A stretch of DNA of 64,000 bases from Paenibacillus sp. OK003 (lineage in GTDB: Bacteria > Bacillota > Bacilli > Paenibacillales > Paenibacillaceae). The notes under the pieces are model-generated. The model worked only from the letters and a program-made list of their open reading frames with translations, did no database searches and was not told the DNA's origin. The position numbers and the translations under genes were made by a program. Of this stretch, positions 7,824 to 16,938 are shown piece after piece. Each line of letters opens with the position of its first letter. The first letter of the stretch is position 1. The stretch covers positions 1 to 64,000 of the forward strand of contig NZ_FOBD01000023.1 in assembly GCF_900109515.1 (NCBI RefSeq). Direction: 5' to 3'.

Positions 7824-9509
7824 GTGAAACCTGGTGTAATAGACAACAACCGTATTTTTCGGAGAGTGGGCGTGTTTCTGGCCCTCTTTCTGCTGACGAT
7901 AAGCATTGGTGTACCGCTCTTGCTGATTTTCTGGGAAAGTGTGTATCCAGACGGGCAGTGGGATTGGATGGCTCCGATTCGGACCATTACCGGGCAGCAT
8001 TTATCCGGGGTGCTGCTGAATTCCGTCTGGCTGGGGATCTGCGTGGTAGCTGTAACAACGCTGCTGGCATTGCCACTGGCGTGGATGATGGCGAAGACCC
8101 GCATGGGTCATCATCGCTGGGTGGACGTAATCCTGATGATTCCGTTCATGACCCCGCCGTATATCGGCTCCATGGGATGGATTCTGTTTATGCAAAAAGG
8201 GGGATACCTGCAGCAATGGGTGCCCTCCGCTGCGAGCTGGAGTGAGTTGTTCTTCAGCTTCTGGGGCATGGTGCTCATTATGAGCCTGCATCTGTTCCCT
8301 TTCCTATATCTATTGCTTCGGGATGCCATCATTCGCATTGGAGGCAACCTAGAAGAAGCGGGAGCGGTGCACGGGGGACGTGCGGGATATCGATTCAGAC
8401 GCATTATTTTGCCACTGCTGTTGTCTTCCTATGGCATGGGGATCATGCTCGTCTTTGTCAAAACGATTGCGGAATTCGGAACACCGGCCACCTTCGGGCG
8501 CCGTATCGGTTATTATGTCATGACATCTGAGATTCACAAGTATATCTCCAGTTGGCCGATTGATTTTGGCAAGGCAACCTCGCTTGCATCGGTGCTGCTG
8601 TCGGTCTGTCTGGTGATGTGGTACATGCAGTCTGCCATGAGTCGGAAGTTCACGTACCGTCTGGTAGGGGGCAAAGGGCAGCGATCCAAACGATACTCCC
8701 TACGCGGCGGAGCGGGTTGGTTGTGTGGGTTGTATCTCGCGTTGCTGCTGATTCTGTCGGTGGGCATTCCGTATTTCTCCATTATTGCTGCTTCGACCAT
8801 GAAGCTGCGCGGCGCGGGATTGTCCTTCGACAATCTGACGCTGGATCATTACCGGGAATTGCTGTCCTGGGGATCGGTCAGTATGAAAGCAATCGGGAAC
8901 AGTCTGGGGCTTTCACTGGTAGCTTCGACGGTTGCGGTTATTATCGGTACAGGTTTTGCACTGACGATTGGTAAATCGTCTTCCTTTATGCAGCGTGTCA
9001 TTGACCTGTTCAGTCTGCTGCCGAATACGGTGCCTGGCATTGTCATGGTGGTGGGTCTCATCCTGTTCTGGAATTCACCATGGATGCCGTTCACCCTGTA
9101 CAACTCGTACGGAATGGTTGTTCTGACGTATGTGGTGCTCTTCCTGCCGTACACGGTGCAGTATGTCAAATCAAGCTTCACCCAGATCGACGGAACGTTG
9201 TTCCAGGCGGGTCAGGTCTTTGGCGGAAGACCGTTGTATATTCTGCGGCGCATTCTTCTACCACTGATCATTCCCGGCATGTTGGCCGGGTGGATGATGA
9301 CATTCACCATTGCCACCCGGGAGCTGGTGGGATCACTGTTGATTTTGCCTCCATCGATGCAGACATCGGCTACGTATATTTTTGCTCAATTTGAACAAGG
9401 TCAGGTTTCATTGGGAATGGCGATGGCCGTGGTTACTGTCGTTATGACGGTACTGATGTTGCTCGGCATTGAAGTTCTGAATTCGAAGAGAAAGTGGAAT
9501 GCATCATGA
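7824..9509 (+). CDS. Fused two-domain ABC permease
   Basis: A 561-residue inner-membrane permease with two tandem BPD-transport (MetI-like) units joined in one chain, as in FbpB and PhnU-type importers. Each half carries the EAA loop that docks the ATPase: LEEAGAVHGGRAGYRFRRII near residues 175-194 and FQAGQVFGGRPLYILRRILL near 463-482. About twelve hydrophobic segments are visible. The start is GTG with AGGTGA upstream. The stop overlaps the next gene as ATGA at 9506-9509, so the two are translationally coupled. A single fused polypeptide explains why no second permease gene is present. Confidence 0.9.
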   Translation: MKPGVIDNNRIFRRVGVFLALFLLTISIGVPLLLIFWESVYPDGQWDWMAPIRTITGQHLSGVLLNSVWLGICVVAVTTLLALPLAWMMAKTRMGHHRWVDVILMIPFMTPPYIGSMGWILFMQKGGYLQQWVPSAASWSELFFSFWGMVLIMSLHLFPFLYLLLRDAIIRIGGNLEEAGAVHGGRAGYRFRRIILPLLLSSYGMGIMLVFVKTIAEFGTPATFGRRIGYYVMTSEIHKYISSWPIDFGKATSLASVLLSVCLVMWYMQSAMSRKFTYRLVGGKGQRSKRYSLRGGAGWLCGLYLALLLILSVGIPYFSIIAASTMKLRGAGLSFDNLTLDHYRELLSWGSVSMKAIGNSLGLSLVASTVAVIIGTGFALTIGKSSSFMQRVIDLFSLLPNTVPGIVMVVGLILFWNSPWMPFTLYNSYGMVVLTYVVLFLPYTVQYVKSSFTQIDGTLFQAGQVFGGRPLYILRRILLPLIIPGMLAGWMMTFTIATRELVGSLLILPPSMQTSATYIFAQFEQGQVSLGMAMAVVTVVMTVLMLLGIEVLNSKRKWNAS

Positions 9510-11074
9510 TCAAACTGAAGGTATGGGGCGGCGCCGGGGAACACGGGCGCTCTGCCTATCTCCTTAGAGGGAGCAGGGTTCAACTTTTGCTGGATTGTGG
9601 CGTGAAAAAAGAAGGAGCCGGCGAGTATCCATTGATTGAACCGGAAATCGTTAAAGAGCTTGATGTGGTTCTGCTGTCTCACGCCCATGAGGATCATTCT
9701 GTTGCTATTCCGTTGCTCTATAGGATGGGATATCAGGGTGAAGTATGGACGACGCGGGAAACCAGAGAGCAATCGGATACCTACTTCAGAGCTTGGCGAA
9801 GAAATATGGAGAGGGCAGGACACACCCTCCCATACGAAGAAGGTGATGAACAATTGATTCGCTACCGATTTCTGGAGGACGAAGCCGAAGGTGGAACCTG
9901 GTTTGAAATGGTCCCTGGCGTTTCGGTGGTGTGGGGGCGCAGTGGACACCTTGCAGGATCGGTATGGTTCGGGCTGGAAATGGAGGATAAGCGGATATTT
10001 TATTCCGGTGATTATACCTCCGAATCCATGCTTTTGCAGGAGGATTGTCCAGCGGATGTATTCTGGCAGACAAGGGTACCACGTAGCAGGCGTGGATTCG
10101 ATACTCCGGTTATTCAACGTTGGAAAACGGATATACGAACTGCCGTGAATGATGGGCATGTCTTGGCAGGAGAGCCATCCGCATCGCAGACTCTCCCCTT
10201 TGCTGCATCCGAAGGGGTATTACGATCCCATGTATCAGCAGGGAGAACTGTGGAGCAAGGGGATTCCTATGCCGTATCCAAGGGAGTCGAAATGAACCAA
10301 GCATCTTCATCCGGCCTGCTCGATTTGGTGATTATGGATGCTGCCTATGGAACAGATCGCGATACGCAGGCCAACAAGCTGGAACAGCTGGAACAGGCCA
10401 TTCAGGAGACGATTGTTCGGGGTGGAAAGGTGCTAATGCCTATGCCCTCAGTGGGTCGGGGTCAGGAAATCATGCTGTGGGCACAGCAGCAGTTCCCGGA
10501 CGTTCCAATTGTAGTGGAACAAGGGCTGGTGGACGGTCTGAAGCAGCTTTTGCGTGCGCCATATTGGCTAAAGGAAGAGGGCGCCGAAGAACAGGTAGTG
10601 GGTTCTGTGAAGGAAGCGATTGGGCGTTTTCTGAGGGGTCATGGATGGAAGATGCCTGTGACAAAGGAAGAGCGAGAGCGGCTACTGCATCAACATGCTG
10701 CCTCTTTGTGGTTCATTCCGGACGGAATGATGCAGTCCTCTCTTGCTCGCTGGTACTATAGCCAGTTTGCGGACGATGAACATAATCTGGTACTGCTCAC
10801 GGGGCATGTCTCTGCTGGGACCTATGCTTACAGGCTGTTGCAGAATCCTGCGAAACACGGAGCGTGCGAGGTACGGAAAATTCGTTATAAGGTGCATCAG
10901 GGATGGAAGGATGTCGAGAGAATGCTGCATCAGATTCCTGCGAGGCATACGGTACTTGTGCATGCGGAACGGGCAGAGACGGATAAACTGAGAGAAGGCT
11001 TGCTCAGAGAAAAATCGGCTTCGGGGAAAGGGATTTTGCATTCGCTATCTCCTGGAGATGAGCTGTATCTGTAA
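9506..11074 (+). CDS. Metallo-beta-lactamase / beta-CASP protein
   Basis: A 522-residue protein with the metallo-beta-lactamase motifs HAHEDH (residues 59-64), a later metal His in GRSGHLAG, and Asp in YSGDYTSES. A beta-CASP-like segment follows (MPMPSVGRGQE and a C-terminal LVHAE). This set is typical of RNase J/CPSF-type nucleases. A stretch of roughly 80 residues inserted after the metal site is poor in motifs. The start at 9506 is chosen because the ATG overlaps the permease stop (ATGA); an in-frame GTG lies 12 bp upstream. Coupling to an ion/phosphonate importer is unusual for this family. It might act on the imported substrate rather than on RNA, but that is a guess. Confidence 0.82.
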   Translation: MIKLKVWGGAGEHGRSAYLLRGSRVQLLLDCGVKKEGAGEYPLIEPEIVKELDVVLLSHAHEDHSVAIPLLYRMGYQGEVWTTRETREQSDTYFRAWRRNMERAGHTLPYEEGDEQLIRYRFLEDEAEGGTWFEMVPGVSVVWGRSGHLAGSVWFGLEMEDKRIFYSGDYTSESMLLQEDCPADVFWQTRVPRSRRGFDTPVIQRWKTDIRTAVNDGHVLAGEPSASQTLPFAASEGVLRSHVSAGRTVEQGDSYAVSKGVEMNQASSSGLLDLVIMDAAYGTDRDTQANKLEQLEQAIQETIVRGGKVLMPMPSVGRGQEIMLWAQQQFPDVPIVVEQGLVDGLKQLLRAPYWLKEEGAEEQVVGSVKEAIGRFLRGHGWKMPVTKEERERLLHQHAASLWFIPDGMMQSSLARWYYSQFADDEHNLVLLTGHVSAGTYAYRLLQNPAKHGACEVRKIRYKVHQGWKDVERMLHQIPARHTVLVHAERAETDKLREGLLREKSASGKGILHSLSPGDELYL

Positions 11075-11105
11075 GTTGAATTGGATAAAGATTGGATCTT
11101 TGTAG

Positions 11106-11128
11106 GACGTCCCTGGGGACGTCTTTTT
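11106..11128 (+). terminator. Terminator of the ABC importer operon
   Basis: Compact hairpin gacgtcc-ctgg-ggacgtc followed by five T residues, 31 bp after the stop codon. Confidence 0.85.
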
Positions 11129-11144
11129 GAATGTGGATTTTTAA

Positions 11145-11184
11145 TAAAAAAAAGCATGATGAGAAGTTATGCTTCTCATCATGC
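11145..11184 (-). terminator. Terminator of the germination/amidase operon
   Basis: A perfect 13-pair stem (gcatgatgagaag/cttctcatcatgc) with a short loop. On the minus strand it is followed by eight T residues, so it ends the minus-strand operon that begins near 14111. Confidence 0.88.
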
Positions 11185-11244
11185 ATGGGAGATGATTCAA
11201 GGGGAGAATCATCTGGAAATCATCCGGTGTCTTTTAAAATTAGA

Positions 11245-11799
11245 TTAGGGCTCGCGCTGAATAGGATGCTCCAGCTCTGAGTGGCCCATCAAGCTATCCA
11301 CGGCTTCACCGTCTACCAATATATCAATACTTTCGACTTCATCATATTGAAACATTGTCTGGGTCAGTGCATCCAATGCAAGCAGCTCGCCACTGGTTCC
11401 CAATTTGGCCTCATCCGGAATATGAACATCCAAAGTGACTTTGCCCTCACCGTACTGTAGGGAGAGCAATTCGACTTTTTCCCAGAGGGATACGAGCTCC
11501 GAATCGGTATTGTTTTGTAAAGCTTCAAATGTTTTTTTGTATTTCTCGGAATCGTCTTTGTATTCAATTTCCTGCTCTTTTTTCTCAAGTTCCAGTACCT
11601 GGGCGTCTGCGAAATACACTTCAACCGCTTGTGTGTTCATTGTGCCCAGATCCACCTTTGTTTCGGATGGGTTTGGTGACTGTCCCCCCTGAACAGCAGG
11701 TTCGGCCGATCCGGATTCACTGACTGGCTTCTGAGCACAACCAATGCCAACTATCATTAAGAAGCATAAGACGAGTGCACATCCCAATTTCGTTTTCAA
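11245..11799 (-). CDS. GerM-domain lipoprotein
   Basis: A 184-residue lipoprotein: lipobox VGIGC gives an acylated Cys21. After an acidic, low-complexity spacer the C-terminal half (about residues 90-175) matches the GerMN (sporulation and spore germination) fold: a beta-rich segment with GKVTLDVHIPDE, then ALDALTQTMFQYDEVESIDI and LVDGEAVDSLMGH. GerM proteins act in the cell-envelope space during engulfment and germination. It is the last gene of a minus-strand operon with a cell-wall amidase and a beta-propeller-like protein, so a role in spore or cell-wall remodelling is likely. Confidence 0.85.
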   Translation of the reverse strand: MKTKLGCALVLCFLMIVGIGCAQKPVSESGSAEPAVQGGQSPNPSETKVDLGTMNTQAVEVYFADAQVLELEKKEQEIEYKDDSEKYKKTFEALQNNTDSELVSLWEKVELLSLQYGEGKVTLDVHIPDEAKLGTSGELLALDALTQTMFQYDEVESIDILVDGEAVDSLMGHSELEHPIQREP

Positions 11800-11840
11800 T
11801 GGATCACATCCTCCAGCATATTTACATCATTTTTTATTAT

Positions 11841-13271
11841 TTAATTTATACCCAGATATTCCTTAATCCCATCTGCTATCGCTTGCGCGGCTTTCATCTG
11901 AACGACATCGGACGACATCAGTTCTTCATCTATAACATTACTCAGGAATCCCACTTCCAAAAGTACTGCAGCCATGGTCGTATCTCTGATCACTTCCAAG
12001 TTGCCATTTTTCACACCGCGGTCTTTGAGTCCCATGGCTTTAACTAAACGTTGATGAATAATATTGGCTAATTCCTTGCTGCTGCTGCGTTGATAGTAGA
12101 ACGTCTCTGTACCTGTCGCCTGGGGCGAGGACTCCACATTATTGCCATGGATAGATACAAATACATCCGCATTTAATTGATTGGCGAGTCGAACACGCTC
12201 CGGGCGAGTGGGATAAGTATCCCCGTCACGAGTCATCACCAATTCGATATCCGGTTCATTGAGAAGCAATGCTTGTACTTTGAGAGCTAATGCCAGATTG
12301 TATTCTTTCTCGGGTTTGTTGGTAATGCTGGTTGTGCCTGGATCTTTACCCCCATGGCCTGGGTCGATGACAACGACCTTGCGTCCTGAATCGCCTACAG
12401 GAGTTACAGGAACGGGTGTGACATTATCTCCCGAAACATTCAGATCGATAATTAGTTTATCGGCAATGATGTTCTGGCTGTACTGTACATCCTTCACCTG
12501 ATTCAATTCAACGACAATTCGAACTTGACCAGGGTCTTGTTTAAAAAGAGAATATCTAACTTCCGTTACATTGGGGTATGCGTCCACATCCAATTTGCCA
12601 TTCATGTTTTGATTCAACGGTTGCGGTAGATCACCAAACACTGCTCCGGGCAGATCCACGACCAATCGATCGGGATTCTTCAAAGTCGTCATCACGGGTT
12701 TGGATTCGCCATCCATAGACACGACGAGCTGATTGTTGGCAAATTGGATATCGGTAACATGTGTTAGTGCTGCTGGGTTACCGTTTCCTGAACCATCGCT
12801 CGGCTCAACATTGGGCACTTTACTGGTGTCGGTGTTGATTAAGTATACAATCTTCTCCTTGTTGTTCCATTTCACGTTGAGACCCATTTGTTCACTGACA
12901 AATCGAATGGGTACCACCGTGGTGTTATTTAAAATGAGTGGGGCTGTGTTCAAGGTAACTTGCTTGTCAGCAACCACGGCTTGCTTTTGATCAACGGTTA
13001 AAGAAATCGTCTTGTCATTTTGCTGGATCTTTACATTACGTGTATGTTGATTCCAATCCACTTTGAATTTCAAATTTTCGGCAACAACACGAATCGGAAT
13101 CATAACATTCTTATTCACGATGGTCACCTGAACGTCACTTGGGAGGATTAATTCCTCGCCGTCCAAGAAGATTTTCGACGTGCTTGCAGCGGCATTCCCC
13201 TGATGAGGGAGTAAAACCAGCAAGAACAGACTCAAAAACAGGAGTAAAATCGTTTTTTTCATTATTTGCAC
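11841..13271 (-). CDS. N-acetylmuramoyl-L-alanine amidase (stalk-AMIN-Amidase_3)
   Basis: A 476-residue secreted hydrolase that should cut the bond between MurNAc and the peptide stem. Order: signal peptide (1-28), a copper-amine-oxidase-like N domain acting as a stalk (about 33-145, with VMIPIRVVAENL and TVVPIRFVSEQMG), an AMIN peptidoglycan-binding domain (about 170-275), and a catalytic Amidase_3 domain (from about 295). Zinc ligands are visible: His in DPGHGG, Glu in EKEYN and His in SIHGN. The catalytic Glu is in LLEVGFLSN. All expected active-site residues are present. It lies 41 bp upstream of the GerM gene and 15 bp downstream of the 13287-14111 gene. Confidence 0.93.
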   Translation of the reverse strand: MQIMKKTILLLFLSLFLLVLLPHQGNAAASTSKIFLDGEELILPSDVQVTIVNKNVMIPIRVVAENLKFKVDWNQHTRNVKIQQNDKTISLTVDQKQAVVADKQVTLNTAPLILNNTTVVPIRFVSEQMGLNVKWNNKEKIVYLINTDTSKVPNVEPSDGSGNGNPAALTHVTDIQFANNQLVVSMDGESKPVMTTLKNPDRLVVDLPGAVFGDLPQPLNQNMNGKLDVDAYPNVTEVRYSLFKQDPGQVRIVVELNQVKDVQYSQNIIADKLIIDLNVSGDNVTPVPVTPVGDSGRKVVVIDPGHGGKDPGTTSITNKPEKEYNLALALKVQALLLNEPDIELVMTRDGDTYPTRPERVRLANQLNADVFVSIHGNNVESSPQATGTETFYYQRSSSKELANIIHQRLVKAMGLKDRGVKNGNLEVIRDTTMAAVLLEVGFLSNVIDEELMSSDVVQMKAAQAIADGIKEYLGIN

Positions 13272-13286
13272 CTCTACTATTTATCG

Positions 13287-14111
13287 TTACTGTGTGGGAT
13301 ACTTATCCAGCTTGAACCATTCGGCAAACTCATTACGGCTAATTTTCTTAACAGGCTTCACCTTGTTACTCTCTGTGCTGTACCTATAAAGTATCATCTG
13401 ATCAGATGGGTACTCACTGATGTAATCCAGTATTTTTCCGTTTTTTTGCCACAGAATCAGATTGGTACTAATATAATTGGTTGCCCTTGGCAGGTATATA
13501 AAGCTCTCTTTCTGAACATTGTAGATGGCTAGTGAGCTCTTGGAGGGATCTCCGTAAGAGAAAGCTATCTGATCTTCGTTGGGTGCCCAGCTATAGGTGG
13601 CAATGGTTTCTATGTTTTTCTTGCCTGCTTGTTTCAATTGTTCATTTAATTCCGTCACGTCACCCGTTTGAAGGTTAAGCAGCATCAGCGTGTTTCCTGA
13701 GCTACGTTTTGCGTTTACAGCAAGCCATGTATTGGAGTTGGAGGCAACAACACTTGTGATATCGAGCCAATTGTCCTCCAGATTACTCGTTTCAATTGTA
13801 TGTTTCTGATCCCCCTTGGAGACGACAATGGATTGAATGACGTTTTGTTCAAATGTGGGCATACCTTCCAGCTTCACTGTAGTAGCGGTTAAAGTAATAT
13901 TTCCTCCTTTCCAGATGATTTTGTTGGTGCTGTTGTTCCTTTTAAACGGTTTGATGCTTGAATAAATGGAAGGAGTTACAGAAGGCGCATTAACGGAACG
14001 TTGTGAAATTTGTTCTGGTGTGGCTGGTCTGGTACCAACTATGAATGACGATGTAGTCGTCAATCCCCCCAGTAATAAAACAGTTGAAAACCAAATAGCA
14101 GCGTTGTTCAT
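13287..14111 (-). CDS. Exported beta-propeller-like protein of unknown function
   Basis: A 274-residue protein with an N-terminal hydrophobic segment (AIWFSTVLLLGGLTTTSSFIV) that is either a signal peptide or a membrane anchor. The rest shows repeated strands with phrases such as TYSWAPNEDQIAFSYGD, LAIYNV and ILWQKNGKILDY, which resemble TolB/WD40-like propeller blades. No catalytic motif is recognised. It starts with ATG after GGAAGGAG and opens the operon with the amidase and the GerM lipoprotein, so it may assist amidase positioning. The functional link is inferred from position only. Confidence 0.7.
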   Translation of the reverse strand: MNNAAIWFSTVLLLGGLTTTSSFIVGTRPATPEQISQRSVNAPSVTPSIYSSIKPFKRNNSTNKIIWKGGNITLTATTVKLEGMPTFEQNVIQSIVVSKGDQKHTIETSNLEDNWLDITSVVASNSNTWLAVNAKRSSGNTLMLLNLQTGDVTELNEQLKQAGKKNIETIATYSWAPNEDQIAFSYGDPSKSSLAIYNVQKESFIYLPRATNYISTNLILWQKNGKILDYISEYPSDQMILYRYSTESNKVKPVKKISRNEFAEWFKLDKYPTQ

Positions 14112-14241
14112 CTGGGTATCTCCTTCCGCTGGTGACAGTTTATAACCCTCAACATGTCGATTCCAAAATATACCTTCGTTATATAAACGGTAAAATTGTA
14201 AAAATGTTTCTTTTTTGATCGTTATTTATCTATTTTTATTC

Positions 14242-14414
14242 AATTGAAAAATATTTACACTAGTCACTACGCGGTCAGAACAACCTTCCGATCGCTGTTA
14301 TCCCCAGATTTTTTCGATTCCTTTTAGAAAGGGAAAATCCGGGGATAAAGGCGAACGCTTTGCTTCTTCAGGTTATTTCTGCCCTCTCCGTTATCGTGTG
14401 AATTGTTTAGTTTA
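14242..14414 (+). repeat. MITE-like palindromic repeat, copy B
   Basis: Closely matches copy C at 49596. It has the internal arms cgatcgctgttatcccc and ggggataaaggcgaacgc, and outer ends ATATTTACAC / GTGTGAATTG that are near-inverted copies. It lies in the non-coding interval between the propeller-like gene and anmK, which contains no gene. Confidence 0.88.
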
Positions 14415-14493
14415 GTCTAAATATTCATATTACAAAAAACATCTTGTGAGCATTCCAGTTCGGACAAAGAATCGCTATGGTTGGAAGGGTGTA

Positions 14494-14535
14494 ATTAAAT
14501 TTCATAAAATATTTGACTTGTAAAATTTTATATCA
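14494..14535. promoter_or_regulatory. AT-rich candidate operator upstream of anmK
   Basis: ATTAAATTTCATAAAATA (14494-14511) is followed by GTAAAATTTTATATC. A similar ATTAAATTTTATAATAAA lies at 18897-18914 between the MurK-like kinase and the ABC importer operons. Shared occurrence suggests an operator for the RpiR-type regulator encoded at 15943, but AT-rich words match easily by chance. Confidence 0.3.
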
Positions 14536-14598
14536 TATACTTGGTGAAATTATGGCAGGATGACGTGTTCATCGGGGCTGGCGGGAGGTTGTGAATGG

Positions 14599-15828
14599 AT
14601 GGATACAGGCAGCTATCCGATGTGGGAGCAATATCGCGTGAAACGGGAGCATTACATCATTGGACTGATGTCAGGCACGTCCCTCGACGGGACGGATGCG
14701 GCATTGGTGCGTATTCTGACAGATGACAGCGGGGCATTGCAAAAGATCGATCTGGTTGACTTCGTCTGCGTACCTTACTCCAATGAATTGAGAGAAGTGC
14801 TGATTCGACTATGTTCACCGGAGACGGCACGTGTGGATGAGCTGACGGCTGCACATTTTGGCGTATCGGAGTGGTATGCTCACAGTGTCAGTGAGCTTAT
14901 TCGATCCTCAGGAATCTCATCCGGGCAGGTGGATGCGATCAGCATGCACGGACAGACCGTATGGCACGCACCTGTAGCTTCGGCTTTTCCAGGGCCAGTA
15001 GGCGAGAGTCTTCCAGTGGTGTCCACGTTGCAGATTGGCGAAAGCGCCGTTGTACGTGAACGAACGGGCCTGCCAGTGATCGGCAATTTGCGGGCACGGG
15101 ATATGGCGGCTGGCGGGGAGGGGGCGCCCCTTACCCCTTACGCCGATGCGTTGATGTTCCGCAGCCCGGAGGAAGGACGACTGGTGCAAAATATCGGCGG
15201 TATTGGCAACGTTACGGTGCTGCCATCAGCGTCTTCTAATGAAGGTATCTCGGCTTTTGATACGGGACCTGGCAATATGGTGATGGACGCGATCGTACGC
15301 CAGGCGACGGGAGGGCGGCAGCACTATGATCCGAATGGAAGCATCGCCGCACAAGGAAAGTTCAATCAGGATCTGGTAGATCTGTGTTTGGACGATACCT
15401 ATTTCAAAAGGCTGCCTCCCAAGAGCACCGGACGTGAAGTGTACGGTGCGGCATATGCAGCACGCTTGATGGAGATGGCCGCAGCGCGTTCCTTATCCCT
15501 TGAAGATACGCTGGCTACTGCCACCTGTCTGACCGCGGAGACGATCGTGCGAGCAGTGAAGGATTTTATCCTGCCCAAGGTGCACATCTCGGCCATGCTC
15601 GCCTGCGGTGGTGGCACTTCCAATGCCACGTTAATGGAGATGATCCGTCAGAGACTCCCGGAAGACATCCGTTTGGAGCGAACAGCGGACTATGGTATAC
15701 CGGATGATGCCCGTGAAGCGATTGGATTTGCCCTCCTTGGCCATGAGGCACTCATGGGCAGAACGAACACGCTCCCGGCAGTAACCGGCGCAAAACACGC
15801 CGTCATATCGGGCAACCTGACACTGTAG
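14599..15828 (+). CDS. anmK: Anhydro-N-acetylmuramic acid kinase
   Basis: About 409 residues of the AnmK family, which opens the 1,6-anhydro ring of anhMurNAc and phosphorylates it to MurNAc-6-phosphate, the substrate of MurQ. Motifs: IGLMSGTSLDGTDAA near the N-terminus, DAISMHGQTVWH, NIGGIGNVTVL and DTGPGNMVMD, all typical of this ASKHA-fold kinase. Start chosen at ATG 14599 because GGGAGG lies upstream; the frame extends back to an ATG at 14560 without a clear ribosome site. It is followed 114 bp later by the RpiR-type regulator on the same strand. MurQ and a second sugar kinase are encoded convergently downstream, giving a complete route to GlcNAc-6-phosphate. Confidence 0.93.
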   Translation: MDTGSYPMWEQYRVKREHYIIGLMSGTSLDGTDAALVRILTDDSGALQKIDLVDFVCVPYSNELREVLIRLCSPETARVDELTAAHFGVSEWYAHSVSELIRSSGISSGQVDAISMHGQTVWHAPVASAFPGPVGESLPVVSTLQIGESAVVRERTGLPVIGNLRARDMAAGGEGAPLTPYADALMFRSPEEGRLVQNIGGIGNVTVLPSASSNEGISAFDTGPGNMVMDAIVRQATGGRQHYDPNGSIAAQGKFNQDLVDLCLDDTYFKRLPPKSTGREVYGAAYAARLMEMAAARSLSLEDTLATATCLTAETIVRAVKDFILPKVHISAMLACGGGTSNATLMEMIRQRLPEDIRLERTADYGIPDDAREAIGFALLGHEALMGRTNTLPAVTGAKHAVISGNLTL

Positions 15829-15942
15829 TGCAGCAAGGCTTTTGAATGAGTTGCATATGCAAGGGCGTGTAATCAATTAGACTCTATTGGAATTATAGGA
15901 TAAAATGCTTGTACATGAAGGCAGTACGGAAAGGAGGAGCGG

Positions 15943-16791
15943 ATGGAAGGCATGAAAGGTGGACTTGTACGTTTACGCGCATTAATGGATGACTTGACTC
16001 CGTCAGAACGGAAGATCGGAGCTTACATTCTCGATCATCCTCAAGAGACGGTTCAGTCCTCGGTGGCACAGCTGTCTGAACGGAGCGGTGGCAGCCCGGC
16101 TGCCATTATCCGTCTCTGCAAATCACTGGGTGTAACGGGTTTTCAGGAGCTGAAGCTGAAGATTGCCGGAGATTTGCAGACAGGTGAACAATACCAATAT
16201 ACGGAGATTCGTCCCCAGGACTCCATGGAGAGCATTATTCAGCATGTGTCCGCAAACAATATTCAATCGGTGAAGGATACCGTTCATATTTTGGACCCGC
16301 GTCTGGTGGAAAAGGCAGTGGATGTGCTCCATCGGGCGAATCGGATCTTTTTCTACGGGGTGGGGGCCTCCAACCTGATTGCGCTGGATGCACACTACAA
16401 GTTCATGCGAATCAATCGCACCAGCTTTTCGTTCGCCGATCCGCATATGCAGATTTCGTCCGCCACGACGCTTCGCGAAGATGATGCGGTGGTATGCATC
16501 TCGTATTCAGGGGAGACTTCGAACGTGATTTCCTGTCTGAAGCATGCTCGTGAAGGCGGCGCTGCAACGATTAGCATTACCAAGTGGGGGAGCAATACGC
16601 TCAGCAGTCTGGCGGATGTGCCCCTGATGATTACTTCCACCGAAAGCGATATCCGAAGCGGAGCAACTTCGTCACGGATTGCACAGCTAAACGTAATCGA
16701 CATTTTGTATCTGGCGATTGCCAGCCGCGACTACAACCAGTCGGTGGAGTATTTGGAGAAGAGCCGGCAGGCTATTCTGGAGCATAAGTGA
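15943..16791 (+). CDS. RpiR/MurR-family transcriptional regulator
   Basis: 282 residues: an N-terminal RpiR-type helix-turn-helix (about 1-75, with PSERKIGAYILDHPQ and SPAAIIRLCKSLG) and a C-terminal SIS sugar-phosphate-binding domain (about 105-245, with FYGVGASNLIA and CISYSGETSNVI). SIS-domain regulators of this group sense phosphosugars; MurR responds to MurNAc-6-P. Placement between anmK and murQ supports the same role here. Start ATG follows AAGGAGGAG. The regulator probably controls the surrounding operons through sites such as the AT-rich motif or the palindrome at 18988-19012. The symbol is withheld because several paralogues exist in Bacilli. Confidence 0.9.
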   Translation: MEGMKGGLVRLRALMDDLTPSERKIGAYILDHPQETVQSSVAQLSERSGGSPAAIIRLCKSLGVTGFQELKLKIAGDLQTGEQYQYTEIRPQDSMESIIQHVSANNIQSVKDTVHILDPRLVEKAVDVLHRANRIFFYGVGASNLIALDAHYKFMRINRTSFSFADPHMQISSATTLREDDAVVCISYSGETSNVISCLKHAREGGAATISITKWGSNTLSSLADVPLMITSTESDIRSGATSSRIAQLNVIDILYLAIASRDYNQSVEYLEKSRQAILEHK

Positions 16792-16804
16792 AGTAGAACC
16801 TATG

Positions 16805-16839
16805 AATCCCTTTCTGTTTACACAGGAAGGGATTTTTTT
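16805..16839 (+). terminator. Terminator after the RpiR-type regulator
   Basis: Twelve-pair stem aatccctttctg/caggaagggatt with a six-base loop and a T-run. Confidence 0.9.
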
Positions 16840-16871
16840 GACGGATTATATCCGTTTTTATAATAAAAAAA

Positions 16872-16902
16872 TTATAAAAAAAGCCCAGACTAATGTCGGG
16901 CT
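16872..16902 (-). terminator. Terminator of the murQ operon
   Basis: On the minus strand, stem agcccgac/gtctgggct followed by seven T residues, 36 bp past the murQ stop codon. Confidence 0.82.
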
Positions 16903-16938
16903 CCTCTCTTTCAACCTCTAGAAATACCCCTGTACGGC

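Noticed and set aside
13266..13532. 88-codon plus frame inside the propeller-like gene
   Set aside because: No homology pattern and lies opposite a gene with a clear signal sequence and ribosome site.
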